NCBI GenBank assembly: GCA_910585965.1
Contig: CAJUHH010000026.1
Location: 1-31,825, forward strand
DNA from: an uncultured Lachnospiraceae bacterium
GTDB lineage: Bacteria; Bacillota; Clostridia; Lachnospirales; Lachnospiraceae
Length of the DNA: 31,825 bases
Direction: 5' to 3'
Part shown: piece by piece, positions 16,092 through 23,595 of the stretch
Layout: the number at the start of each line of letters is the position of its first letter
Position numbering within the stretch: the first letter of the stretch is position 1
Position numbers and translations under genes: made by a program
The notes under the pieces: generated by a model
The model's input: the letters and a program-made list of their open reading frames with translations, nothing else
The model's database searches: none
Told to the model about the DNA's origin: nothing

Positions 16092-16628
16092 ATGGCGGAG
16101 GAATTTAAGAGACTGGATCGGAAACTGGTTTATCATGGGGCAATCGTTGATTTTTATAAGGATACGGTTCAGGTTCCCAATGGAAATGTAGTGGAATGGG
16201 ATTTCATCGGGCATAAAGGCGCGGCGGCGGTAGTTCCTGTCAGGGAGGATGGAAAGCTGTTAATGGTGCGCCAATACCGCAACGCTTTGGACAGATACAC
16301 GCTGGAAATCCCGGCGGGCGGCCTGAACGGAGCGGATGAGCCGACAAGGGATGCGGCGGCACGGGAGCTGGAAGAAGAAACAGGATACCGTTCCGATGAA
16401 CTGGAGTGGCTGATTACCATCCGCACTACGGTAGCTTTCTGCAACGAAAAAATAGATATCTATACGGCAAGAAACTTGGTTAAGACTAAACAGCATCTGG
16501 ATGAGGATGAATTCATCCACGTAGAGGCTTATTCTGTGGAGGAACTGACGAAAATGATTCTGGAAGGAAAAATCGAGGATTCCAAAACGGTTTCTGCCAT
16601 TATGTCCTATAAGGACAAATACTGTTAA
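16092..16628 (+). CDS. Nudix hydrolase, ADP-ribose pyrophosphatase type
   Basis: A 178-residue protein with a complete Nudix box at 77-99: Gly77, Glu83, Arg91-Glu92, Glu95-Glu96 and Gly98. The upstream EIPAGG and the short N-terminal strand region resemble NudF/ADP-ribose pyrophosphatases, which hydrolyse ADP-ribose to AMP and ribose-5-phosphate. It begins 3 nt after the aminotransferase stop and is followed by spoIIM. A nudF-like gene near spoIIM is a recurrent arrangement in spore-formers. Confidence 0.88.
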   Translation: MAEEFKRLDRKLVYHGAIVDFYKDTVQVPNGNVVEWDFIGHKGAAAVVPVREDGKLLMVRQYRNALDRYTLEIPAGGLNGADEPTRDAAARELEEETGYRSDELEWLITIRTTVAFCNEKIDIYTARNLVKTKQHLDEDEFIHVEAYSVEELTKMILEGKIEDSKTVSAIMSYKDKYC

Positions 16629-16706
16629 GAATATGAATGCATGAAGTATGTATCGCCGGCAATGGACATATATTATATAAATGTCAGGGCGTCGGGGAGA
16701 AAAAGA

Positions 16707-17315
16707 ATGCACCAGATATATCGAACAGACAGCCGGCATATTAGCTGGCTGTATTTATTTTTGGGAGGCTTTTTAGTTGGCGTTTTCGCAATGAATATAT
16801 GGAAAAATCTATTCTTACAGGATATGGAGCTTTTGAACGCGGCTTCCCTAAGTCGGTTGAGATATTTGGAAGTGGATGGGGGGGCTTTCTTTTTATATGT
16901 ACTGAAAGAAAGGATAGGAATGGTTTTTCTTTTGTGCATTCTTGCTACGACTTATATCGGCATTTACGCAGTGTCCTTTTTTGCCCTGTGGATGGGGGCG
17001 ATGGCAGGAGTTTTTTTATCTGTGGCATCGATCCGCTATGGATTAAAAGGAATTGCATTAATTGCGGCCGGTATTTTACCGCAGTATCTGCTTTTGGTTC
17101 CGGCTTGTGTCATGCTGATGAACTGGTGCTACCAGTTGAGCATGGCGCTATATCATCCAGAAAGGGCGGCCGATCTCCGTTATGGTACGAAAAAACAGTA
17201 TTTGATGAGAAAGGCCGCGCAATTATTGCTGATTCTTGGAGCGGTTATGGTCGGCAGCGCGATAGAAAGCTATATCAATCCGATGCTGCTTTCCGCCTTT
17301 TTAAAGATATTTTAA
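16707..17315 (+). CDS. spoIIM: Stage II sporulation protein M (SpoIIM)
   Basis: A 202-residue membrane protein with about five hydrophobic segments, including LYLFLGGFLVGVFAMN near the N-terminus and the GIYAVSFFALWMGAMAGVF region. This is the SpoIIM/DUF95 pattern. In Bacillus, SpoIIM anchors SpoIID and SpoIIP in the machine that degrades septal peptidoglycan during engulfment. The start at 16707 is chosen because GGGGAGA lies just upstream; the in-frame ATG at 16641 adds 22 residues without a ribosome site. It ends 6 nt from the convergent aroF stop, and no T-rich hairpin is evident between them. Confidence 0.85.
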   Translation: MHQIYRTDSRHISWLYLFLGGFLVGVFAMNIWKNLFLQDMELLNAASLSRLRYLEVDGGAFFLYVLKERIGMVFLLCILATTYIGIYAVSFFALWMGAMAGVFLSVASIRYGLKGIALIAAGILPQYLLLVPACVMLMNWCYQLSMALYHPERAADLRYGTKKQYLMRKAAQLLLILGAVMVGSAIESYINPMLLSAFLKIF

Positions 17316-17321
17316 TGTATT

Positions 17322-18350
17322 TTATATGTTTTCCGCAAGATCATAGATAAGGCGTTTGGAATCTTCCCAGCCAAGGCATGGGTCGGTGATCGATTTACCA
17401 TAGATGCCCTCGCCGATCTTCTGGCAGCCCTCTTCGATATAACTTTCCACCATGACTCCTTTCACCAGATGATGGATATCCGGACTCAGCTTTCTGCTAT
17501 GCATAACTTCTTTTACAATACGTATCTGCTGCTTAAACTGCTTGTTGGAGTTGTTATGGTTAGCGTCGATAATGCAGGCAGGATTTTTCAAATCCCTTTC
17601 CGCGTAGAGGGAAAGGAGTGTGTTCAAATCTTCGTAATGGTAATTGGGAAGGCTTCTTCCATATTTATTGACCGACCCCCTCAAAACAGTGTGCGTCAAG
17701 TCATTGCCCGTAGTTTTCACTTCCCATCCTCTGTAAATGAAAGAATGCGGGTGCTGGGCAGCATAAACGGAATTCAGCATAATGGAAAAATCGCCGCTGG
17801 TCGGGTTTTTCATTCCGGCAGGGACATCGAAGCCGCTGACAGTCAGCCGGTGCTGCTGATCCTCCACGGAACGTGCGCCGATTGCTACATAAGAAAGAAT
17901 GTCGGAGACATAACGCCAGTTTTCGGGATACAGCATTTCATCTGCCGCTGTCAGGCCGGATTCATCAATGGCGCGTATCTGCATTTTACGCATGGCGATC
18001 AGCCCCGCAAGAAAGTCGGGCTTTTTTTCAGGGTTTGGCTGATGGACAATGCCCTTATAACCCTCCCCGGTCGTGCGCGGCTTGTTCGTATAAATTCTGG
18101 GAATCAGGATAAGCTTGTCTTTGACCTGTTCATGCACTTTGGCCAGCCGGGTGACATAATCGCAGACGGCATCTTCATTATCCGCAGAACAGGGGCCGAT
18201 GATGACAAGGAATTTATCGCTTTTCCCAGTAAGGACTGCCCGTATTTCGGCATCCCTTTCCTGTTTTAAAACAGCCAGTTTCTCCGGCACCGGAAACTGC
18301 TTCCTGATTTCGTCCGGCGTGGGAAGTTTTTTTATAAATTCAAAAGACAT
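17322..18350 (-). CDS. aroF: 3-deoxy-7-phosphoheptulonate synthase (DAHP synthase, class I alpha)
   Basis: A 342-residue enzyme joining phosphoenolpyruvate and erythrose-4-phosphate, the first step of the shikimate pathway. Metal and substrate motifs are present: GPCSADNE (from residue 52), KPRTTGEGYKG (90-100), DANHNNSNK with the metal-binding His, VESYIEEG, and SITDPCLGW near the C-terminus. Length and motifs match the E. coli AroF/AroG/AroH type, which carries feedback regulation by an aromatic amino acid; the effector cannot be told. It is monocistronic on the minus strand with a clear promoter and GGAGG ribosome site. The inverted-repeat element lies directly upstream. Confidence 0.95.
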   Translation of the reverse strand: MSFEFIKKLPTPDEIRKQFPVPEKLAVLKQERDAEIRAVLTGKSDKFLVIIGPCSADNEDAVCDYVTRLAKVHEQVKDKLILIPRIYTNKPRTTGEGYKGIVHQPNPEKKPDFLAGLIAMRKMQIRAIDESGLTAADEMLYPENWRYVSDILSYVAIGARSVEDQQHRLTVSGFDVPAGMKNPTSGDFSIMLNSVYAAQHPHSFIYRGWEVKTTGNDLTHTVLRGSVNKYGRSLPNYHYEDLNTLLSLYAERDLKNPACIIDANHNNSNKQFKQQIRIVKEVMHSRKLSPDIHHLVKGVMVESYIEEGCQKIGEGIYGKSITDPCLGWEDSKRLIYDLAENI

Positions 18351-18387
18351 GGATGTATACCTCCATTGTGTATTTTACAACCACCCC

Positions 18388-18416
18388 ATTATAATCCATC
18401 GAAAGGCGGTATGCAA
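18388..18416 (-). promoter_or_regulatory. aroF promoter
   Basis: Read on the minus strand: -35 TTGCAT (18416-18411) and -10 TATAAT (18393-18388) with a 17-nt spacer. The -35 box ends about 3 nt from the border of the inverted-repeat element, so the element could influence this promoter. Confidence 0.8.
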
Positions 18417-18418
18417 GG

Positions 18419-18841
18419 GTGAGGATATGGAAATCAAAGAAAATAATTTTGGCAGAGCGCATCGCGCCGGGAAATGCCAGAAGGGGGGCGGCGGTCAGGG
18501 AGGGAAGGGGGCTGGCAGGGAATGCTGTTTTTGCTGGAGCTTCCAAGCAGATTTTACTAATGAAATGGGCATATGATATCAAGCCGACCGGGTCGGAAAC
18601 GACGGACATCCTGTCCGATGTTTCCTGACATTGCCATCCATGGCAATGTCACCCTGGGATGTTCACCATTTCATAAGTAAAATGGCTGCTTGTACGCAAC
18701 AGCAAAAACAGCATTCCCTGCCAGCCCCCTTCCCTCCCTGACCGCCGCCCCTCTTCTGGCATTTCCCGGCGCGATGCGCTCTGCCAAAATTATTTTCTTT
18801 GATTTCCCTGATTCCCTTTATCTATCTGCCAATATCCACAT
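18419..18841. repeat. Long inverted-repeat element, copy A
   Basis: Arms 18430-18535 and 18701-18806 are reverse complements over 106 nt with a single mismatch. Weaker similarity extends outward to about 18419 and 18841. Inside, a second arm pair continues the pairing: 18545-18567 with 18667-18692, imperfect (a 2-nt bulge and one mismatch). At the centre GACATTGCCAT-CC-ATGGCAATGTC (18627-18650) is an 11-bp palindrome. The left inner part adds two hairpins at about 18584-18596 and 18595-18625. No transposase or credible gene is present. It lies between the flippase gene's 3' end and the aroF promoter. It looks like two head-to-head copies of a repeat family, the right one lacking its hairpins. 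A related single copy lies at the right window edge. Confidence 0.85.
18595..18625 (+). other. Covarying hairpin in repeat copy A
   Basis: Helix GGAAAC-G-A-CGGACA closes on TGTCCG-A-T-GTTTCC with a TCC loop; one A-A mismatch interrupts it. The same place in copy B (31785-31815) keeps a helix with different, compensating bases. Confidence 0.75.
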
Positions 18842-18851
18842 AGCAAATCCG

Positions 18852-20219
18852 CTATTTCAAGTATTTCCTGACGGCTAGTATGCAAAGCAGCGTCTGTAAG
18901 AGCTGGCTGGCGAGGAGGCCCCAGAGGTAGCCTTGGATGCCGAAAAGAGGAATGGCGTAAAAGACGAACAGCAGACGGAACAGGAGGCTTAACATGCTGA
19001 AAGTGAAAGTCTGGATCGTTTTTCCAAGGCCGTTTAAGATGCTGTTCAAGGTGCTGGCGATGTATAGGAAGGGGCAGATGAAGCTGAGCGTGAGGATGAA
19101 GCTGCCGGCAAGGGCATTTTGGTATAGGAGCATGCCAGCCAGCCTTCCGAAGCAGAGGAAGAGGGCGGTGCAGAGAAAGCCGAGCAGCAGGCAGTATTGG
19201 ATGGATTTACGCACCGCTTTGCGGATTGTCCCGTGGTTTCCCGTGGAATCCGCTTCCGAGACGATGGGAAGGAGGAGGACGGAAATGGAATTGGTAATGG
19301 CGGAAGGAAACAGGATCAGCGGGAGGGCCATTCCTGTCAGCACGCCGTATACGCTTAATGCTTTGGCATTATCGTAGCCGTAACGCATCAGGCATTGGGG
19401 GATGTAGATCGCTTCAATGCTCTGCAGGAAATTGATCAGGGTGCGGTTTAAGGACAAAGGAACTGCCAGGGAGAGCAGTTTCCCGGCATGTTGGCGAAAA
19501 GAGAAAACGGGCATATGGATCTGGGGAACCAGATGTCTGGATGCCGAATGCCTGGAAGCCAGATGTTGGGACATGCTCAGGGAATAAAAGCGGCAGTAAA
19601 TAGCGATGAGGGACACGAGCATGGATGCCCCTTCCCCGATAACCAGGCCGACAACGGCGAAGCTGATGGTGGGGGAATAGCCTTTCGCATGGTATATGGC
19701 ATAAATAAAATAAACGCTGCCCACGCGTACGATCTGTTCCGCAAGCTGGGTGAGGGATGGAACGGCAGTCTTGCGAATACCGTAAAAATAGCCGTTAATG
19801 CAGGAATGAACCGTTGCCATCGGGATGGAGAGGGAGATGATCCGCAGGAGCGGGGCAGTTCTTGGCTCGAAAAGCAGTTTTCCGGCGATCATATCGGAAA
19901 AAGTGTATATATAGGCAGCGCAGACGGCGGACAGGAGCATGGAGATGCTAAAGCCGGTAAACAGCGTGCGGAAAGAAGAACGGTAATCACGGGTCGTTGT
20001 TTCGCTTGCCACGTATTTTGATATGGCGGTCTGCATGCCGGATACGGTGACAGAAAATGTGAGGGCGAGTACCGGGGAAGTGAGCTGATAAAGGCCCATG
20101 CCTTCGGCACCGAAGACGCGGGATAAAAAAATACGGTAAAAAAAGCCGATAAAACGGCTGGCAAATCCAGTAATTGTGAGAATGATGGTGCCAGTAATAA
20201 GAGGATTATTTTTCTTCAT
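18852..20219 (-). CDS. MOP-superfamily flippase, SpoVB/polysaccharide-exporter type
   Basis: A 455-residue membrane protein with about 14 hydrophobic segments. The N-terminus (GTIILTITGFASRFIGFFYR) and the VFGAEGMGLYQL segment are typical of SpoVB and related lipid-linked oligosaccharide flippases, which move cell-wall or cortex precursors across the membrane. SpoVB acts in spore cortex synthesis, but paralogs of other function are common, so I give no symbol. The central loop (about residues 213-228) contains three copies of a five-residue unit, Q/R-H-L/S-A/V-S/P, encoded by 15-bp DNA repeats. The gene is divergent from the cysteine desulfurase. Its stop lies about 46 nt before the inverted repeat arm, which may act as its terminator. 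Confidence 0.85.
   Translation of the reverse strand: MKKNNPLITGTIILTITGFASRFIGFFYRIFLSRVFGAEGMGLYQLTSPVLALTFSVTVSGMQTAISKYVASETTTRDYRSSFRTLFTGFSISMLLSAVCAAYIYTFSDMIAGKLLFEPRTAPLLRIISLSIPMATVHSCINGYFYGIRKTAVPSLTQLAEQIVRVGSVYFIYAIYHAKGYSPTISFAVVGLVIGEGASMLVSLIAIYCRFYSLSMSQHLASRHSASRHLVPQIHMPVFSFRQHAGKLLSLAVPLSLNRTLINFLQSIEAIYIPQCLMRYGYDNAKALSVYGVLTGMALPLILFPSAITNSISVLLLPIVSEADSTGNHGTIRKAVRKSIQYCLLLGFLCTALFLCFGRLAGMLLYQNALAGSFILTLSFICPFLYIASTLNSILNGLGKTIQTFTFSMLSLLFRLLFVFYAIPLFGIQGYLWGLLASQLLQTLLCILAVRKYLK
19525..19572. repeat. Three 15-bp in-frame repeats in the flippase gene
   Basis: Three imperfect 15-bp units on the minus strand encode QHLAS, RHSAS and RHLVP in a hydrophilic loop between membrane segments. 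The copy number may vary between strains. Confidence 0.6.
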
Positions 20220-20268
20220 GCATAACCTGTATGAGGAATTTGTTTATAAATATATGCAGTCCGTTTTA

Positions 20269-20297
20269 TTGACAGAACAGGGGAGGAGTGGTATAGT
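20269..20297 (+). promoter_or_regulatory. Promoter of the cysteine desulfurase operon
   Basis: TTGACA (20269-20274) and TATAGT (20292-20297) with a 17-nt spacer; predicted start near 20304, about 56 nt before the ATG. Confidence 0.85.
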
Positions 20298-20307
20298 GAA
20301 AACACTT

Positions 20308-20332
20308 AATTCGTAGTGGTTTACTAGGAATT
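20308..20332. promoter_or_regulatory. Candidate operator palindrome at the cysteine desulfurase promoter
   Basis: AATTCGTAGT (20308-20317) and ACTAGGAATT (20323-20332) are inverted repeats with 9 of 10 bases matching and a 5-nt spacer. They begin about 4 nt after the predicted transcription start. The place and size suit a dimeric repressor, such as an Rrf2-family Fe-S or cysteine regulator; the regulator's identity is inference. Confidence 0.6.
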
Positions 20333-20359
20333 GAAAAAAGAAAGGATTGAGCATATAAA

Positions 20360-21538
20360 ATGGGAGAGTTCATTTATTTAGATAATGCGGCGACGACGAA
20401 AACGGCGCCGGAAGCAGTGGAAGCGATGCTTCCCTATTTTACGGATTTTTATGGGAATCCCAGCAGCATTTATTTCCTTGGGGCATCGGCAAGGAAGGCG
20501 GTAGCGGAAATGCGGGAGCTGATCGCGTCTACTTTAGGGGCAAAGAGCAACGAGATCTATTTTACCGGCGGAGGCTCCGAGTCCGATAACTGGGCGCTGG
20601 TGGCCGCAGCGGAAGCGTATGGGGAGAAGGGGAAGCATATTATAACATCGGCCGTGGAGCATCATGCCGTTCTTCATACCTGTCAATATTTGGAAAAGCG
20701 GGGGTATGAAGTGACATATGTCGGCGTGGATGAAAACGGCATTTTGAAAATGGAGGAACTAAGGGCGGCGATCCGGCCGGATACGATATTAATTTCGGTG
20801 ATGTTTGCCAATAATGAGATAGGAACCATACAGCCGATCAAAGAAATCGGCGCGCTGGCGAAAGAACGGGGCATACTTTTCCATACGGACGCGGTGCAGG
20901 CTTATGCCCACTTGCCGATCCAGGTGGATGAGATGAACATTGATATGCTCAGCGCCAGCGGCCATAAATTCCATGGGCCGAAAGGAACCGGCTTCCTTTA
21001 TATCCGTACCGGCGTAAAGATACGTTCCTTCCTTCACGGCGGACAGCAGGAACGCGGAAGACGGGCGGGTACGGAAAACGTACCGGGCATTATAGGGCTG
21101 GGAGAGGCGGCGCGGCTTGCTTTTTCCCATATGGACGAAAGGAGCAGGAAGGAAACAGAACTCAGGGACTACCTGATTGAAAGGATTGGGAAGGAGGTTC
21201 CTTACTGCCGGCTGAATGGCGATGCCGGGCAGCGGCTTTCCAATAACGTAAACTTTAGCTTCCGTTTTATTGAAGGGGAATCCCTGCTGATCAGCCTGGA
21301 CCGGAAAGGAATCTGCGCTTCCAGCGGTTCCGCATGCACTTCAGGGTCTTTGGATCCTTCCCATGTGCTGCTGGCCATCGGCCTTCCCCATGAAATAGCC
21401 CATGGATCTTTACGGCTTACGGTGAGCTGGGAGAATACCCTGGAAGAGATGGACCGAACGGTGGAAGCCATAAAGGAGATCGTGGAAAGGCTGCGCAATA
21501 TGTCGCCTTTGTATGAGGATTTTAAAAAGCAAGCATAA
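20360..21538 (+). CDS. Cysteine desulfurase (NifS/IscS family)
   Basis: A 392-residue PLP enzyme that releases sulfur from L-cysteine as a protein persulfide. It begins with the typical YLDNAATTK. It has SAVEHHAVL (His101/102), NNEIGTIQPI (151-160), the PLP-binding Lys203 in SASGHKFHGPKG and the catalytic Cys326 in SSGSACTSG. The serine-rich loop around Cys326 is of the IscS/NifS (group I) type. It is followed after 18 nt by the NifU scaffold and farther on by mnmA, so it likely feeds both Fe-S assembly and tRNA 2-thiolation. A promoter and candidate operator lie directly upstream. Confidence 0.95.
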   Translation: MGEFIYLDNAATTKTAPEAVEAMLPYFTDFYGNPSSIYFLGASARKAVAEMRELIASTLGAKSNEIYFTGGGSESDNWALVAAAEAYGEKGKHIITSAVEHHAVLHTCQYLEKRGYEVTYVGVDENGILKMEELRAAIRPDTILISVMFANNEIGTIQPIKEIGALAKERGILFHTDAVQAYAHLPIQVDEMNIDMLSASGHKFHGPKGTGFLYIRTGVKIRSFLHGGQQERGRRAGTENVPGIIGLGEAARLAFSHMDERSRKETELRDYLIERIGKEVPYCRLNGDAGQRLSNNVNFSFRFIEGESLLISLDRKGICASSGSACTSGSLDPSHVLLAIGLPHEIAHGSLRLTVSWENTLEEMDRTVEAIKEIVERLRNMSPLYEDFKKQA

Positions 21539-21556
21539 AGAAAAGAGGTAGGAGCC

Positions 21557-21994
21557 ATGTATAGCGATAAAGTAATGGATCATTTTGAAAATCCCAGGAA
21601 TGTTGGTGAAATCGAGAACGCCAGCGGCATCGGCACGGTAGGAAACGCAAAGTGCGGCGATATCATGCGTATTTATCTGGATATTGATGAGGAGGGGATT
21701 ATTCAGGATTGCAAGTTTAAAACTTTCGGATGCGGAGCCGCTGTGGCGACAAGCAGTATGGCGACGGAGCTGGTAAAGGGGAAAAGCATCGAAGAGGCGA
21801 TGAAAGTGACGAATCAGGCGGTCATGGAGGCGCTCGACGGCCTGCCGCCGGTAAAGGTGCATTGTTCCCTGCTGGCAGAAGAGGCTATCCATGCGGCGCT
21901 ATGGGATTATGCCCAGAAAAACGGCATTCAGATCGAAGGGCTGGCACAGCCGAAATCGGATATCCATGAAGAAGAGAGCGGGGAAGAATATTAA
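21557..21994 (+). CDS. nifU: Fe-S cluster assembly scaffold NifU/IscU-like
   Basis: A 145-residue protein starting MYSDKVMDHFENPRNVGEI with the three scaffold cysteines Cys33 (AKCGD, with Asp35), Cys59 (FGCGAA) and Cys103 (VHCSLLAEEA). It corresponds to the IscU-like N-terminal domain of NifU with a short acidic extension; the Nfu domain is absent. It receives sulfur from the upstream desulfurase to build Fe-S clusters. AAAGAGGTAGGAG precedes the ATG. The stop is followed after one base by the next start. Confidence 0.94.
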   Translation: MYSDKVMDHFENPRNVGEIENASGIGTVGNAKCGDIMRIYLDIDEEGIIQDCKFKTFGCGAAVATSSMATELVKGKSIEEAMKVTNQAVMEALDGLPPVKVHCSLLAEEAIHAALWDYAQKNGIQIEGLAQPKSDIHEEESGEEY

Positions 21995-21995
21995 A

Positions 21996-22499
21996 ATGCG
22001 CGTGACACATACATTTGAACCGGTTTATGATGAAAAATCAAGGATATTAGTCCTTGGAACATTTCCTTCGGTGAAATCCAGGGAAAATGCTTTTTATTAC
22101 GGACATCCGCAGAATCGGTTCTGGAAATTGCTGGCAGCGCTGCTGGAAGAAGAACTGCCGGTTACGGTAGAAGAGAAAAAGGCGATGCTGTTAAAGCATG
22201 GCATCGCCATATGGGACGTGATCAGTTCCTGCGATATCGAAGGCTCCAGCGACAGCTCGATCAGAAACGTGGAGGCCAATGATATCGCAGGGCTTTTGGC
22301 GGTCAGCCGCATCGAAAAAATCTATGGGAACGGCGATAAAGCATGTCGGCTCTATGATAAGTTCTGCAAGGACAGGGCAAAAAAGGAGATTATCCGCCTG
22401 CCGTCCACCAGCCCTGCAAACGCCGCGTTTTCCATGGAAAAATTGTTGGAATGCTGGCGGGTGGTCAAAGGAAGCGACGGGGAAACGGAGAAAAAATAG
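21996..22499 (+). CDS. DNA-deoxyinosine (hypoxanthine) glycosylase, uracil-DNA glycosylase family 6
   Basis: A 167-residue protein. LGTFPSVKSREN (20-31), YYGHPQNRFW (34-43) and LPSTSPANA (135-143) are the family 6 signature. Asn40 matches the family's catalytic Asn by position (inference). Family members remove deaminated adenine (hypoxanthine) from DNA by base excision. The start at 21996 is chosen because it lies 1 nt after the nifU stop and precedes the first conserved strand; the frame opens earlier, inside nifU. GGGGAAGAA upstream may serve as ribosome site. It is embedded between nifU and mnmA, a DNA-repair gene in a sulfur-transfer cluster. Confidence 0.88.
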   Translation: MRVTHTFEPVYDEKSRILVLGTFPSVKSRENAFYYGHPQNRFWKLLAALLEEELPVTVEEKKAMLLKHGIAIWDVISSCDIEGSSDSSIRNVEANDIAGLLAVSRIEKIYGNGDKACRLYDKFCKDRAKKEIIRLPSTSPANAAFSMEKLLECWRVVKGSDGETEKK

Positions 22500-22500
22500 A

Positions 22501-23595
22501 GTGAAGAGAAAAGTGGTAGTGGGCATGTCGGGGGGAGTGGATTCCTCCGTTGCCGCTTATTTATTAAAGGAACAGGGATATGAAGTCATCGGCGTGACGA
22601 TGCAGATCTGGCAGGAGGAAGAGCCGGATGCGGTGGAAGAGAAGGGAGGATGCTGCGGACTTTCGGCTGTTGAGGATGCCAGAAGGGTTGCCGGGTATTT
22701 GCAGATACCGTATTATGTCATGAATTTTAAGAAAGAATTCAAAGAAAAGGTGATGGATTATTTTGTGGAAGAGTATCTCCAGGGAAGGACGCCGAACCCA
22801 TGCATCGCATGCAATCGGTATGTGAAGTGGGAATCCTTGCTGCAAAGAAGCCTTGCCATCGGTGCGGATTATATCGCCACCGGGCATTATGCCAGAATCA
22901 GGCAGCTTTCCACCGGCAGATATGCCGTCTGCCATTCGGCAGCGGATCGAAAGGACCAGACATATGCCCTCTATGGGCTGACCCAGTACCAGCTGGCACA
23001 TACCCTGATGCCGATCGGGGACTATACAAAAGAGGAAATCAGGGAAATAGCAGTGCGCGAAGGGCTTCCTGTAGCGCATAAGCCGGACAGTCAGGAAATA
23101 TGCTTTGTCCCGGATAACGATTACGCGGCTTTCATAGACCGCCAGGCAAAAGGGCGGGTGCCGGGGCCTGGGAATTTTATCACCTCTTCCGGCGAAGTGC
23201 TGGCAGAGCATGAAGGGATTACTCACTATACGATAGGGCAGAGAAAGGGATTGCGCCTGGCTATGGGGCATCCTGTGTTCGTAACGCAGATACGGCCGGA
23301 GACGAATGAAGTGGTGGTCGGGGAAAACGAGGATGTTTTTTCAACAGAACTGTTTTGTAACAGGATCAACTACATGGGGATGGAAGAACTAAAATCCCCA
23401 AAGCGGGTGACGGCAAAAATACGTTATGGGCATAAAGGGGCGTTCGGCATGATTGAAAAAACGGGGGAAGATGAAATAAAATGTACTTTTGAAGAGCCGG
23501 TAAGGGCGGTGACTCCGGGCCAGGCGGTGGTATTTTATGAAGAGGGCTGTGTGCTTGGCGGAGGGACGATCAAAAGAAGGGAGAATCCGATATGA
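22501..23595 (+). CDS. mnmA: tRNA-specific 2-thiouridylase MnmA
   Basis: A 364-residue enzyme forming 2-thiouridine at position 34 of tRNAs for Lys, Glu and Gln. The PP-loop SGGVDSS is at 10-16. The catalytic pair is Cys101 (GRTPNPCIAC) and Cys201 (DSQEICFVP). C-terminal beta-barrel domains complete the family length. The start is a GTG at 22501, 1 nt after the preceding stop, with ACGGAG upstream. The same frame is open back to 22279, but that region codes for the glycosylase in another frame. The upstream cysteine desulfurase is the likely sulfur donor. The stop overlaps the next gene by 4 nt. Confidence 0.95.
   Translation: MKRKVVVGMSGGVDSSVAAYLLKEQGYEVIGVTMQIWQEEEPDAVEEKGGCCGLSAVEDARRVAGYLQIPYYVMNFKKEFKEKVMDYFVEEYLQGRTPNPCIACNRYVKWESLLQRSLAIGADYIATGHYARIRQLSTGRYAVCHSAADRKDQTYALYGLTQYQLAHTLMPIGDYTKEEIREIAVREGLPVAHKPDSQEICFVPDNDYAAFIDRQAKGRVPGPGNFITSSGEVLAEHEGITHYTIGQRKGLRLAMGHPVFVTQIRPETNEVVVGENEDVFSTELFCNRINYMGMEELKSPKRVTAKIRYGHKGAFGMIEKTGEDEIKCTFEEPVRAVTPGQAVVFYEEGCVLGGGTIKRRENPI

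Noticed and set aside
17469..18269. 266-codon ORF on the plus strand
   Set aside because: It is antisense to aroF, whose motifs are complete; the translation resembles no family and has no ribosome site.
18419..18841. Insertion sequence or CRISPR array
   Set aside because: No transposase reading frame, no clear target duplication and no regularly spaced direct repeats; only an inverted repeat is present.
18199..18878. Small ORFs in and around the inverted repeat (18199-18576, 18340-18609, 18419-18628, 18690-18878)
   Set aside because: They are made by the repeat itself, mirror each other through the two arms, lack ribosome sites, and the copy-to-copy changes are nearly all non-synonymous.
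21730..21969. Gly/Arg-rich 79-codon ORF inside nifU
   Set aside because: It is a frame-shifted reading of nifU with low-complexity composition.
22279..22500. N-terminal extension of mnmA in the same frame
   Set aside because: This stretch encodes the conserved glycosylase in another frame, and the mnmA family starts just before the PP-loop, matching the GTG at 22501.
22564..23271. 235-codon ORF on the minus strand
   Set aside because: It is a shadow of mnmA, which carries all its catalytic motifs on the plus strand.
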